NCBI RefSeq assembly: GCF_022024275.1 | Contig: NZ_CP091804.1 | Location: forward strand, 3,180,501-3,244,500 | Reading direction: 5' to 3' | DNA: 64,000 nt | Source: Sphingopyxis sp. BSN-002 | GTDB taxonomy: Bacteria > Pseudomonadota > Alphaproteobacteria > Sphingomonadales > Sphingomonadaceae | Shown: piece by piece, positions 8,003-15,254 of the stretch | Numbering within the stretch: position 1 is the first letter of the stretch | Layout: each line of letters starts with the position of its first letter | Program-made: the position numbers and the translations under genes | Notes under the pieces: model-generated | What the model was told of the DNA's origin: nothing | Database searches by the model: none | The model's input: the letters and a program-made list of their open reading frames with translations, nothing else

Positions 8003-8929
8003 ATGCCCTTCATGAGCGAAGAAAAGCCCTGGCCCGACACGATCCGCGCCGGCGACTGCGAACGGCATGAGCCGCTCGTACGCCGCGTCCTCGCGCCGAA
8101 CCCGTCGCCCTATACCTTCACCGGCACCCAGACCTGGATCGTCGGCGCGGGCAGCGACGTCGCGGTGATCGACCCCGGCCCGACGGGCAGCGGGATGAGC
8201 ATCGGCGATCCCCCCGACGCGAACGGGCAGGGGCATGTCGACGCGATCCTGCGCGCCGTCGAGGGGCAGCGCGTCGCCGCAATCCTCTGCACGCACACCC
8301 ACCGCGATCACTCGCCCGCCGCCGCGCCGCTCAAGGAAGCGACCGGCGCGCCGATCATCGGCTGCGCCCCGCTCGCGCTTCGCGACGACGGCCCGCGCGC
8401 CGACTCGGCCTTCGACCCCGACTATGCGCCCGATCGCGTCCTTGCCGACGGCGAACGCATCGCGGGCGACGGCTGGACTCTCGAGGCCGTTGCGACGCCC
8501 GGCCACACGTCGAACCACCTGTGCTTCGGGCTCGTCGAAAGCGGCGCCCTGTTTACCGGCGACCATGTGATGGCCTGGTCGACCAGCGTGGTCAGCCCGC
8601 CCGACGGCGACATGGCGGCGTATATGGCAAGCTTGTCAAAGCTCTACGACCGCGACGATCGCGTCTATTATCCCGCCCACGGCCCGGCGGTGACCAAGCC
8701 TCGCCAGCTCGTCCGCGGGATGCTTGGCCACCGCAAGCAGCGCGAACGGCAGATTTTGCGGGAACTCGAAAAGGGCACGCGCGTGATCCCCGAGATGGTG
8801 ACGCATATGTACAAGGGGCTCGATCCCCGGCTGACCGGCGCCGCCGGCCGTTCGGTGCTCGCGCATCTCATCGACTTGCAGACGCGCGGAGCGGTGCGCA
8901 ACGACAACGACGAATGGATTCTTGCCTGA
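8003..8929 (+). CDS. Metallo-beta-lactamase-fold hydrolase
   Basis: 308 residues. The zinc-binding motif T-H-T-H-R-D-H-S is present, with later ligands in the A-T-P-G-H-T-S-N-H, F-T-G-D-H and Y-P-A-H-G-P segments, all in the order of the MBL superfamily. The C-terminal 75 or so residues form a winged-helix-like domain (R-x-x-Q-I-L-R-E-L, V-T-x-M-Y-K-G), as in the LACTB2/RNase-Z-like hydrolase group. Substrate unknown; LACTB2-type members act on RNA, others on thioesters. Start could be ATG 8003 or 8012; neither has a strong ribosome-binding site. The stop overlaps the next start by one base, so three genes to 10307 are coupled. Confidence 0.85.
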   Translation: MPFMSEEKPWPDTIRAGDCERHEPLVRRVLAPNPSPYTFTGTQTWIVGAGSDVAVIDPGPTGSGMSIGDPPDANGQGHVDAILRAVEGQRVAAILCTHTHRDHSPAAAPLKEATGAPIIGCAPLALRDDGPRADSAFDPDYAPDRVLADGERIAGDGWTLEAVATPGHTSNHLCFGLVESGALFTGDHVMAWSTSVVSPPDGDMAAYMASLSKLYDRDDRVYYPAHGPAVTKPRQLVRGMLGHRKQRERQILRELEKGTRVIPEMVTHMYKGLDPRLTGAAGRSVLAHLIDLQTRGAVRNDNDEWILA

Positions 8930-9684
8930 TGCTGCTGCCCCTGCTTCTGGCCGCCGCCGCGCCCGTCGACGCCGGTCCGGTGATCGCGCTCGTCAAGGGT
9001 GAGGGTGACCGGCAATGCCTTCCCGACAAGAGCCTGTGCCTCGAAATCCCCGTGGTTGCCGAAGACGGCGGTGGCGATACGGCGCTGATCGTGACGCCCG
9101 CCGACGGCGAGCCGACGACGGTACCGCTCCCCGAATATGATGACGCCGGGCAGCGCGAACTCTGGCCGAACCTGATCGCGTTCAAGAGCGACGATGGCGC
9201 CCAGCACTATCTGGTCGGCATATTGGGGCGCCAGAATGCCATGTATTCGGGCGGCGGCGGTTCGGCCTCGCGGCTTCATCTCTACGAGTTCGGCCTTGAG
9301 TCGGGCGCAACAGGGCTCGGCGAGGAGGTGCTGAATGTCGTCTGGGGCGGCTCGCTGATGATCCGCGCCTGTTTTTCGGAGCAGGACATGAAAGACCGGC
9401 TCGAAGCCTGTCACGACGAATATGATTTCAGCGCGACGCTGACCGCAGCGCCGGATGATGGCGGAATGTTTCCGGCACTGACCTATCGGGCCGTCGCGAC
9501 GACCTTCCCGCGCACCTCGCGCCGGTCGGAGGACAATAGCGCTGGCAAGCTCAAACGCGCCGACCTTGTTCGCGCCGAAGACCCCGCTTGCACCTATGAC
9601 CGCGTGCTGCGCTACAACCCCGCGACGTCGCGCTACGAAATGGACCGGCCGGCGCCCGAATGCTCGGATTATACAACACCATGA
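8929..9684 (+). CDS. Secreted protein of unknown function
   Basis: 251 residues. ATG at 8929 overlaps the preceding stop by one base and starts with a short signal-peptide-like stretch (MLLPLLLAAAAPVDAG). An upstream in-frame ATG at 8914 and a much longer frame inside the hydrolase gene are less likely. The mature part is acidic, has Cys pairs (CLPDKSLC, ACF, ACH, ACTYD, ECSD) suggesting disulfides in the periplasm, and no motif I recognise. It overlaps the DUF4230 gene by 4 bases (ATGA). Confidence 0.75.
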   Translation: MLLPLLLAAAAPVDAGPVIALVKGEGDRQCLPDKSLCLEIPVVAEDGGGDTALIVTPADGEPTTVPLPEYDDAGQRELWPNLIAFKSDDGAQHYLVGILGRQNAMYSGGGGSASRLHLYEFGLESGATGLGEEVLNVVWGGSLMIRACFSEQDMKDRLEACHDEYDFSATLTAAPDDGGMFPALTYRAVATTFPRTSRRSEDNSAGKLKRADLVRAEDPACTYDRVLRYNPATSRYEMDRPAPECSDYTTP

Positions 9685-10307
9685 CCGACCGTCCGTCGCG
9701 CCTCCTTCCGCGCCTTATCCTCCTCGCCGCCGCCGCTCTGCTGGCGCTCGCCGCCTGGTGGGCCTTCTCCGCATGGCGCGACTGGCAGCGCGGCTATGAT
9801 CCCGAGACCGTCGTCGCGGCGAGCCTGCAGGGCTTGCAGGAGCAGAATGTTCTCGTGCCCTTCACCGCGCGCTATGTCGCGGTCGTGACCTCGACGCAGT
9901 CGCGGCTGGGGCTTGAGGCAAAGAAGACGCTGATCATGCCCGGCACGGTCCGCTATGAACTCGACCTCGGAAAGCTGAAGCAGTCCGACCTCGCCTGGGA
10001 TGCTGCGAACAATTCGCTTGGCGTGACCTTGCCCCCGCTCCGCCTTGCGGGGCCGGAGATCGACCTCGATTCGATCAGCGAATATCGCGACGGCGTCATC
10101 CTGCTGACGCTTACCGACGCCGAAAAGACGCTCGACGCTGCAAACCGCAAGGCGGCGCAGGAGGAACTGATAAAGCAGGCGAAGGGCACGACGCCGATGC
10201 GCCTCGCCCGCAACGCCGCGCGGACCGCGGTCGAACAGAGCTTTGCCATGCCGTTGAAGGCGGCGGGGATCGACGCTAAGGTGACGGCGCGCTTCGCGGG
10301 CGAATAG
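9681..10307 (+). CDS. DUF4230 family membrane-anchored protein
   Basis: 208 residues from the ATG that overlaps the previous stop. One hydrophobic anchor (residues 7-26, Leu/Ala-rich, ending W-W-A-F) is followed by an exported domain with the DUF4230 pattern: L-Q-E-Q-N-V-L-V-P-F, V-T-S-T-Q-S, a G-x-V-R-Y-x-L-D-L segment, L-P-P-L-R-L, and a helical tail with N-A-A-R-T-A-V-E. Members are usually encoded with envelope genes but have no established activity. Last gene of a three-gene overlapping unit. Confidence 0.82.
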   Translation: MTDRPSRLLPRLILLAAAALLALAAWWAFSAWRDWQRGYDPETVVAASLQGLQEQNVLVPFTARYVAVVTSTQSRLGLEAKKTLIMPGTVRYELDLGKLKQSDLAWDAANNSLGVTLPPLRLAGPEIDLDSISEYRDGVILLTLTDAEKTLDAANRKAAQEELIKQAKGTTPMRLARNAARTAVEQSFAMPLKAAGIDAKVTARFAGE

Positions 10308-10369
10308 GCTTTCCCCACAGGGGACGCTGCGCTACCCTCGCTCCGTTCAGGCCAATCGGGGGGTGCGGC

Positions 10370-11080
10370 ATGGCAACGACGGCAGAGGGCGCGGTACGCG
10401 CCGGGCGTTTCTGGCAGCGGATGGCGATCGGCCTCGCTGTCTTCATCATCTTCGGTTTTCTGCAGTTCGCGCTGCGCGGCTTCGTCGATCCGGTAGCCGC
10501 GCCGTGGTGGGTGCATCTGCATGGCGTCGCGATGCTCGCGTGGCTTGCTCTGCTCGTCGTGCAGCCGACGCTGGAGACGCGCGGCAATCTCGACCTGCAT
10601 CGGCGGCTCGGATGGGCCGGGGCAGCACTCGCGACACTGATTGCAATCCTCGGTGTTTATACGGGGCTTGCCTCGCTCGTGCTGAACCGCTTTCCGCCCT
10701 TCTTCACGCCGCCCTATTTCCTTGCGCTGACCTTCGTCGAGGCGGTCACTTTCGGGCTCGTTGTGATGGCGGCCATCCGCAAGCGCCGCGATACCGAATG
10801 GCACCGGCGGTTGATGATCGGCGCGACGATCGTCATTCTCGAACCCGCGCTCGGCCGCTTGCTCCCGATGCCGCTGATGATCGGCTGGTCGGACATTCCG
10901 GTCGGGCTGATCCAGCTTTCGGTCGTCGGGATCATCGCACTGCACGACCGGCGTACGCTCGGCCTCATCCATCCGGCAACGAAGGCCGTTGCACTCCTTG
11001 TCATCGCAGTGCGCGTGGCCATCTATCTGCTGTCGCTCGCGCCGCCGGTGGCTGCACTGGCGGCAAAGCTGACCGGCTGA
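10370..11080 (+). CDS. Polytopic inner-membrane protein of unknown function
   Basis: 236 residues with about seven hydrophobic segments (near 18-36, 46-64, 84-103, 115-136, 150-163, 172-190 and 204-228). Conserved-looking histidines occur in W-V-H-L-H-G, D-L-H-R-R-L-G-W and E-W-H-R-R-L-M, an arrangement reminiscent of heme-binding or DUF2306-like membrane proteins, but I cannot assign a family with confidence. ATG at 10370 follows a GGGGGG-rich stretch that could bind the ribosome. It lies 62 bases before nadA and may be co-transcribed with it. Confidence 0.7.
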   Translation: MATTAEGAVRAGRFWQRMAIGLAVFIIFGFLQFALRGFVDPVAAPWWVHLHGVAMLAWLALLVVQPTLETRGNLDLHRRLGWAGAALATLIAILGVYTGLASLVLNRFPPFFTPPYFLALTFVEAVTFGLVVMAAIRKRRDTEWHRRLMIGATIVILEPALGRLLPMPLMIGWSDIPVGLIQLSVVGIIALHDRRTLGLIHPATKAVALLVIAVRVAIYLLSLAPPVAALAAKLTG

Positions 11081-11142
11081 TTGCCCTGCCCGACGAGGGC
11101 GTGTAGAGGGCGCGCAAGGCAAAGCCATATAAGGATAAAGCC

Positions 11143-12132
11143 ATGACTGCTCCCGTCCGCGAGAATCTCTCGGGTCTCGACCTGCGCGCCGAAATCGAGC
11201 GCCTCCGCAAGGAACGCAACGCCGTCATCCTCGCGCATTATTACCAGAAGCCGGAGATTCAGGATCTCGCCGATTTCGTCGGCGACAGCCTTGAACTGTC
11301 GCGCAAGGCGGCTGACACCGACGCCGACGTCATCGCTTTCTGCGGCGTCAAGTTCATGGCCGAAACCGCGAAGATCCTGTCGCCGCAAAAGACGGTGATC
11401 CTGCCCGATATGGATGCGGGCTGCAGCCTCGAGGACAGCTGCCCGCCCGAACAGTTCAAGCGCTTCCGCGAAGCGCATCCGGACCATATTGCGCTGACCT
11501 ACATCAACTGCTCGGCGGCGGTGAAAGCGCTCAGCGACATCATCGTCACCTCGTCGAGCGCCGAGACGATCATCAGCCAGATTCCGGAGAGCCAGAAGAT
11601 CATCTTCGGCCCCGACCGGCATCTCGGTGGCTATCTCAACCGCAAATTTGACCGCGACATGCTGCTGTGGCCGGGCGTCTGCATCGTCCACGAGGCGTTC
11701 AGCGAGACCGAACTGCTGAAGCTGAAGGCGCAGCATCCCGGCGCGCCGGTCGCGGCGCACCCCGAATGCCCGCCGCACATCGTCGACCATGCCGACTATG
11801 TCGGATCGACCAGCGGCATCCTGCAATTCGCGAAGAGCTTCCCCGGCGACACGCTGATCGTTGCGACCGAGCCGCACATCATCCATCAGATGGAGCTCGC
11901 GCTTCCGGAAAAGACCTTCATTGGGGCGCCGGGCGCGGATGGAAACTGCAACTGCAATATCTGTCCGTACATGGCGCTCAACACGATGGAGAAGCTCTAC
12001 CTCGCGCTCCGCGACCTCAAGCCGCAGATCGAGATGGAGGAGGGGCTTCGTCTCGCCGCGCGCAAGAGCCTCGACCGGATGCTCGACATGGCGTCGGGCA
12101 CCGTCGGCAAGGGCGATCTGGGCCGCGCCTGA
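11143..12132 (+). CDS. nadA: Quinolinate synthase A
   Basis: 329 residues, usual length. NadA condenses iminoaspartate with dihydroxyacetone phosphate to quinolinate, the precursor of NAD, using a [4Fe-4S] cluster. Expected cluster ligands are Cys94 (DAGCSL), Cys180 (GVCIVH) and Cys274 (NICPYM). Other family blocks are present: A-H-Y-Y-Q-K-P-E-I-Q, F-C-G-V-K-F-M-A-E-T-A-K-I-L, N-C-S-A-A-V-K-A and V-G-S-T-S-G-I. nadB and nadC are not in the window. The ATG follows an AAGGA ribosome-binding site. Confidence 0.97.
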   Translation: MTAPVRENLSGLDLRAEIERLRKERNAVILAHYYQKPEIQDLADFVGDSLELSRKAADTDADVIAFCGVKFMAETAKILSPQKTVILPDMDAGCSLEDSCPPEQFKRFREAHPDHIALTYINCSAAVKALSDIIVTSSSAETIISQIPESQKIIFGPDRHLGGYLNRKFDRDMLLWPGVCIVHEAFSETELLKLKAQHPGAPVAAHPECPPHIVDHADYVGSTSGILQFAKSFPGDTLIVATEPHIIHQMELALPEKTFIGAPGADGNCNCNICPYMALNTMEKLYLALRDLKPQIEMEEGLRLAARKSLDRMLDMASGTVGKGDLGRA

Positions 12133-12150
12133 GTCGCGACTCTGCGACTC
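12131..12150 (+). repeat. Inverted repeat at the nadA stop
   Basis: GAGTCGC (12131-12137) and GCGACTC (12144-12150) form a 7-bp stem with a 6-base loop overlapping the nadA stop codon. No T tract follows, so terminator activity is doubtful. Confidence 0.4.
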
Positions 12151-12276
12151 GACCGGCGAAAATTCCAGGCGAGTCGCGCCCGTCGTCCGATGCTGCACTG
12201 CGGCAATGGAATCCGAAAATGCTGCAGCCTTGTTACAAAAATGCTGCAGTGAATCCGCATGTTGCTAATACCGGAC

Positions 12277-12285
12277 TTATCCACA
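12277..12285 (+). promoter_or_regulatory. Single consensus DnaA box
   Basis: TTATCCACA matches the strict DnaA box. It stands alone: no cluster of boxes, no adjacent dnaA, hemE or parAB. It is therefore more likely chance or a regulatory box than an origin. Confidence 0.3.
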
Positions 12286-12591
12286 AGCGCGGGGCCCTGA
12301 AGCGGCTTTCCCGCGCATTTTTTGTTGGCGAGGAAATCGGTTCGTGACAGCTTCAAATCATCGGAAGACGGAGACGAAAAGCCGCCGGGACATGAAGGGT
12401 AGTTGCAAGACTAGCCAGAAGGAAACGGGCCGGATTTGCGAGGAAATCTACTGATAGTCTGATCACGGAACGCAGCGATTCCCACGAGTTGAGGCGAACC
12501 AGATCGGGCATATGAAAGACAGTCCATCGCTCTGGAAGCGCAGCTGTTTCGGCAGAGGCACGGACAAGATGATGAAGGGTCTTTCAGGTGA

Positions 12592-12617
12592 GGCCGGCCC
12601 CCGAAAGGGGGCCGACC
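12592..12617 (+). ncRNA. Strong hairpin, possible structured RNA element
   Basis: GGCCGGCCCCC (12592-12602) and GGGGGCCGACC (12607-12617) pair over 11 positions with one mismatch around a GAAA tetraloop, a classic stable RNA loop. No T tract follows. It lies in gene-free DNA. Confidence 0.35.
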
Positions 12618-12737
12618 AAACCATCGCCGGACTGACCCGGCGCGCGCCGCAGCGCAACGTTTTGCGGGCTGCAGGTCTTCGGGCCGGTAGACCGGGATGG
12701 GGCGGAGCGGAGGCGCGAAGGAGCAACAACCGGATAG

Positions 12738-12765
12738 TGGGGGTTGGCAGCGATGCCGGCCCCCA
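12738..12765 (+). ncRNA. Second hairpin with G-U pairs, possible structured RNA element
   Basis: TGGGGGTTGGC (12738-12748) and GCCGGCCCCCA (12755-12765) form an 11-bp stem around a 6-base loop. Two positions pair only as G-U, and only in the rightward transcript, which hints at selection on an RNA read from the plus strand. Confidence 0.35.
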
Positions 12766-13051
12766 TTTCGTTCGGGCCGATATCGAAGTGTCGCCCGCTA
12801 CAAGGCTCCGCCCTGTCGTCCGAGCCAGATTTCTCCTCTGCGGGCCAGACGCCCGGAAAATTCCCCTTGCTGTGACGCGAGTCACATCGCGGTCAAACTT
12901 GCCTGCTTATCGAGGCTTTGCGACCCGGACCAGTTCCCCGACCGGAGCTGATCCCCCTTTTCCCGGCTGCGCCTCCGGTGCGGCCGGGAACCTTTTCCGG
13001 ATTTCCCGATTATCCTTTCATTGCAGCGTGGTGCGCGCGGGAGAGGAAGCC

Positions 13052-13311
13052 ATGGGGCTGATCATCACCCTGGTTGCCGGCGGGATTCTCGGTTGGCTCG
13101 CCAGCACTGCCACGCGTACCGACACATGGAAGGGAATGTTTCTCGACATCGGAGCCGGCGTCGCCGGTGCTTTTCTGGGCAGTTTTCTTGCCAAAATGTC
13201 GGGGATGAGTGCCGATCTTTCCAGTTTCCGATCGGCCTCGCATGGGCCGTCATGGGCGCGCTGGCGCTGCTCGGCCTGCTCAGCCTCTTCCGTCGCGGAG
13301 GTGCCCGGTGA
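13052..13311 (+). pseudogene. GlsB/YeaQ/YmgE-family stress membrane protein, frameshifted
   Basis: The ATG at 13052, after a GAGAGGAAG ribosome-binding site, opens a typical transglycosylase-associated (GlsB/YeaQ) protein: M-G-L-I-I-T-L-V-A-G-G-I-L-G-W-L-A-S and a glycine-rich second membrane segment. Near 13217-13228 the family sequence continues in the -1 frame (F-Q-F-P-I-G-L-A-W-A-V-M-G-A, then a third membrane segment and F-R-R-G-G-A-R), ending with TGA at 13309-13311. In frame 0 translation runs on as Arg/Ser-rich nonsense. One base therefore seems lost relative to an intact gene. No slippery heptamer is in register. Either a recent pseudogene or a sequencing error; the intact paralogue lies 128 bases downstream. 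Confidence 0.75.
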
Positions 13312-13439
13312 CGGGCGGGATGGGCGCCGCCCGGGGGCCGCCTTCGGGGTTGCCATTTCGCTATGCGATTGAAAATATTTAAGGTACCAATGTCTTGCCT
13401 GCAGCGTCAGGCACATAATGATCGTAGGGGGTCAAATAG

Positions 13440-13712
13440 ATGATTGATTTCATTATCGCACTCGTCATGGGCGGCGTCATCGGCTGGCTGGCCAGCATCG
13501 TGATGCGCACCGATGCCCAGCAGGGCATTTTCCTGAACATCATTGTCGGTTGCGTCGGCTCGATCCTGGGTCGCCTGCTTTTCGGCGGCCTCCTCGGCGG
13601 AGGCCATCTGCGCGGCGACGCGTTCGACTGGCGGACGCTGGTAACGGCGTTCATCGGTGCCATTCTCCTGCTCGCCATCGTCAACCTGATCCGGCGCGGC
13701 AGGGTTCGCTGA
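13440..13712 (+). CDS. GlsB/YeaQ/YmgE family stress-response membrane protein
   Basis: 90 residues, about three hydrophobic glycine-rich segments, with the family pattern G-G-V-I-G-W-L-A-S-I-V-M-R-T-D-A-Q-Q-G and a G-C-V-G-S-I-L-G segment, ending L-I-R-R-G-R. The annotation transglycosylase-associated protein is historical; these small inner-membrane proteins are usually induced by general or envelope stress and their mechanism is unclear. It is the intact neighbour of a frameshifted copy and is followed by a strong intrinsic terminator. A GGGGGTC stretch 8 bases before the ATG serves as the ribosome-binding site. Confidence 0.88.
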   Translation: MIDFIIALVMGGVIGWLASIVMRTDAQQGIFLNIIVGCVGSILGRLLFGGLLGGGHLRGDAFDWRTLVTAFIGAILLLAIVNLIRRGRVR

Positions 13713-13758
13713 CCGGACCACCATCCGGTCCGTTACGGATCGGATGCCATGAGACAAG

Positions 13759-13790
13759 GAGCGGCCGGAGCGATCCGGCCGCTCTTTTTT
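13759..13790 (+). terminator. Intrinsic terminator after the GlsB/YeaQ gene
   Basis: Perfect 10-bp stem GAGCGGCCGG (13759-13768) with CCGGCCGCTC (13775-13784), 6-base loop, then six T (13785-13790). One of the clearest terminators in the window. Confidence 0.93.
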
Positions 13791-14008
13791 CGTCCTCAAC
13801 TATCCGAACTATTGCTGGAAATCGGGCAAAGACCCCTCTAGGGAGGCGCGAACCGAGGGCAAGGCGGCCGGGGGGCTTTCACCTCTTGCATGCGGTGATT
13901 TAATAAGGTAACACACCTTCAAAGGGATTATCCTGCGCTTGCGGGTCGGGGCGGGTCGCTGTCGGGCGATCATTGTCCGGACTTTCGCGGCGTCAGAGGG
14001 GATATGGC

Positions 14009-15211
14009 GTGAACTACGAACGGAAAGTGGATTCGATGGACAGCCTCGCGGGGACGCAAAGCTTTTACGAAGATCAGGACAACCGCCGCAAGCGGATGCT
14101 GACGATCGCCGCCGTGGCGCTGATCGCAGTCGTGCTGCTCGGCGTCTGGTACGCGTTCGCCCACAGCAAGGGCGACGACGCGGCGGCCGGTGGCGCCGGC
14201 GGTGCGGGCGCCCAGAACGTCCCGAACGTTACCGTGATGATCCCGGGCCGTGTTTCGGTTCAGGCGGCGATTGCCGCCAACGGCACGATTGCGGCGCGTC
14301 GCGAAATGCCCGTTGGCGTTGCCGGCGAAGGCGGTCAGGTCGTTCGTGTGCTCGTCGAGCCCGGCCAGTGGGTCGGCGCCGGCCAGACGCTCGCGATTAT
14401 CGACCGTTCGGTCCAGTCGCAGCAGGCCGCGAGCCTTGCCGCCTCGATCAAGGTGTCACAGGCCGACGCCGACCTTGCGCAGGCCGAACTTGAGCGCGCA
14501 CAGGCGCTGGTCGGGCGCGGCTTCATTTCCAAGGCCGACATGGACCGGAAGCGCGCGACCCGCGATGCTGCCAATGCGCGCGTTCGTGTCGCGCAGGCGC
14601 AGTATCAGGAAGCGGTCGCACGCAACGGACGCCTCAACATCGTCGCTCCGGAAGCCGGTCTGGTCCTGACGCGGCAGGTCGAGCCGGGTCAGGTCGTGGG
14701 TGCAGGAAGCGGCGTGCTGTTCCGCATGGCGAAGGGCGGCGAGATGGAAATGCTCGCGCAGCTCGCCGAGGCCGATCTCCAGCGCGTCCGGGTCGGCACG
14801 ACTGCAACGGTAACGCCGGTCGGCACCAGCCTGCAGATCGCGGGTCAGGTGTGGCAGGTCGCGCCGATCGTCAACATGGATACGCGCCAGGGTACGGTGC
14901 GGATCGCCATCCCGTACAGCGCAGCGCTGCGTCCCGGCGGCTTCGCCGACGCACGGCTCGTCTCGGGCACCGAACAGGCGCCGCTGCTTCCCGAAAGCGC
15001 GGTGCAGAGCGGGCCCGAAGGCAATTTCGTCCTGATTGTGGGTGCGGACAACAAGATCGCACGCAAGCCGGTGAAGGTCGGAACGGTGACCGACGGGGGC
15101 GTGTCGATCGCGTCGGGCCTGACCGGCAACGAAAAGGTCGTCGTGCTCGCCGGTGCGTTCCTCAACCCCGGCGACAAGGTGAAGCCGGTGTTGCAGAAAT
15201 CGTCGCAGTAA
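14009..15211 (+). CDS. RND efflux periplasmic adaptor (HlyD/MFP family)
   Basis: From the GTG at 14009 the protein has about 400 residues; AGAGGGG lies 7 bases upstream. An ATG at 14036 is the alternative. One N-terminal membrane anchor (L-T-I-A-A-V-A-L-I-A-V-V-L-L-G-V-W-Y) is followed by the membrane-fusion-protein order: lipoyl-like half (V-R-V-L-V-E-P-G-Q-W-V-G-A-G-Q-T-L-A), a coiled-coil hairpin of Ala/Gln/Glu-rich heptads, second lipoyl half (A-P-E-A-G-L-V-L-T-R-Q-V-E-P-G-Q-V-V), beta-barrel and membrane-proximal domains. It should link the pump encoded next to an outer-membrane channel, which is not encoded here. Confidence 0.93.
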   Translation: MNYERKVDSMDSLAGTQSFYEDQDNRRKRMLTIAAVALIAVVLLGVWYAFAHSKGDDAAAGGAGGAGAQNVPNVTVMIPGRVSVQAAIAANGTIAARREMPVGVAGEGGQVVRVLVEPGQWVGAGQTLAIIDRSVQSQQAASLAASIKVSQADADLAQAELERAQALVGRGFISKADMDRKRATRDAANARVRVAQAQYQEAVARNGRLNIVAPEAGLVLTRQVEPGQVVGAGSGVLFRMAKGGEMEMLAQLAEADLQRVRVGTTATVTPVGTSLQIAGQVWQVAPIVNMDTRQGTVRIAIPYSAALRPGGFADARLVSGTEQAPLLPESAVQSGPEGNFVLIVGADNKIARKPVKVGTVTDGGVSIASGLTGNEKVVVLAGAFLNPGDKVKPVLQKSSQ

Positions 15212-15254
15212 CGAACCGCATACGGACAGCACGCGCACAAAAGGCGTTTGAATC

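Larger units (their letters stand above)
12133..13051. other. 919-bp stretch without a convincing gene
   Basis: Frames up to 286 codons cross this stretch, but their translations are rich in Arg, Ser, Pro and Cys and lack family motifs; I reject them. What can be seen: three ATGCTGCA copies (12190, 12219, 12241), one perfect DnaA box (12277-12285), a repeated GCGAGGAAATC (12328, 12437), and two strong hairpins (12592-12617 and 12738-12765), the second stabilised by G-U pairs if transcribed rightwards. This suggests untranslated RNA or a long 5' leader of the GlsB/YeaQ genes, but no known RNA class was recognised. Confidence 0.5.

Noticed and set aside
12468-12490. EcfG-type (GGAAC ... GTT) general stress promoter
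   Set aside because: GGAAC is present but the -10 part does not match CGTT at the usual 16-17 base spacing, and it lies far from the GlsB genes.
12512-13051. N-terminal part of a 286-codon frame joined to the GlsB start
   Set aside because: Arg/Ser/Gly-rich, unlike any family, and a ribosome-binding site lies right before the ATG at 13052.
12133-13051. Chromosome replication origin
   Set aside because: Only one DnaA box and no origin-linked genes (dnaA, hemE, parAB) nearby.
13205-13235. Programmed -1 frameshift in the GlsB gene
   Set aside because: No X-XXY-YYZ heptamer in the reading register and no strong downstream structure; a lost base is simpler.
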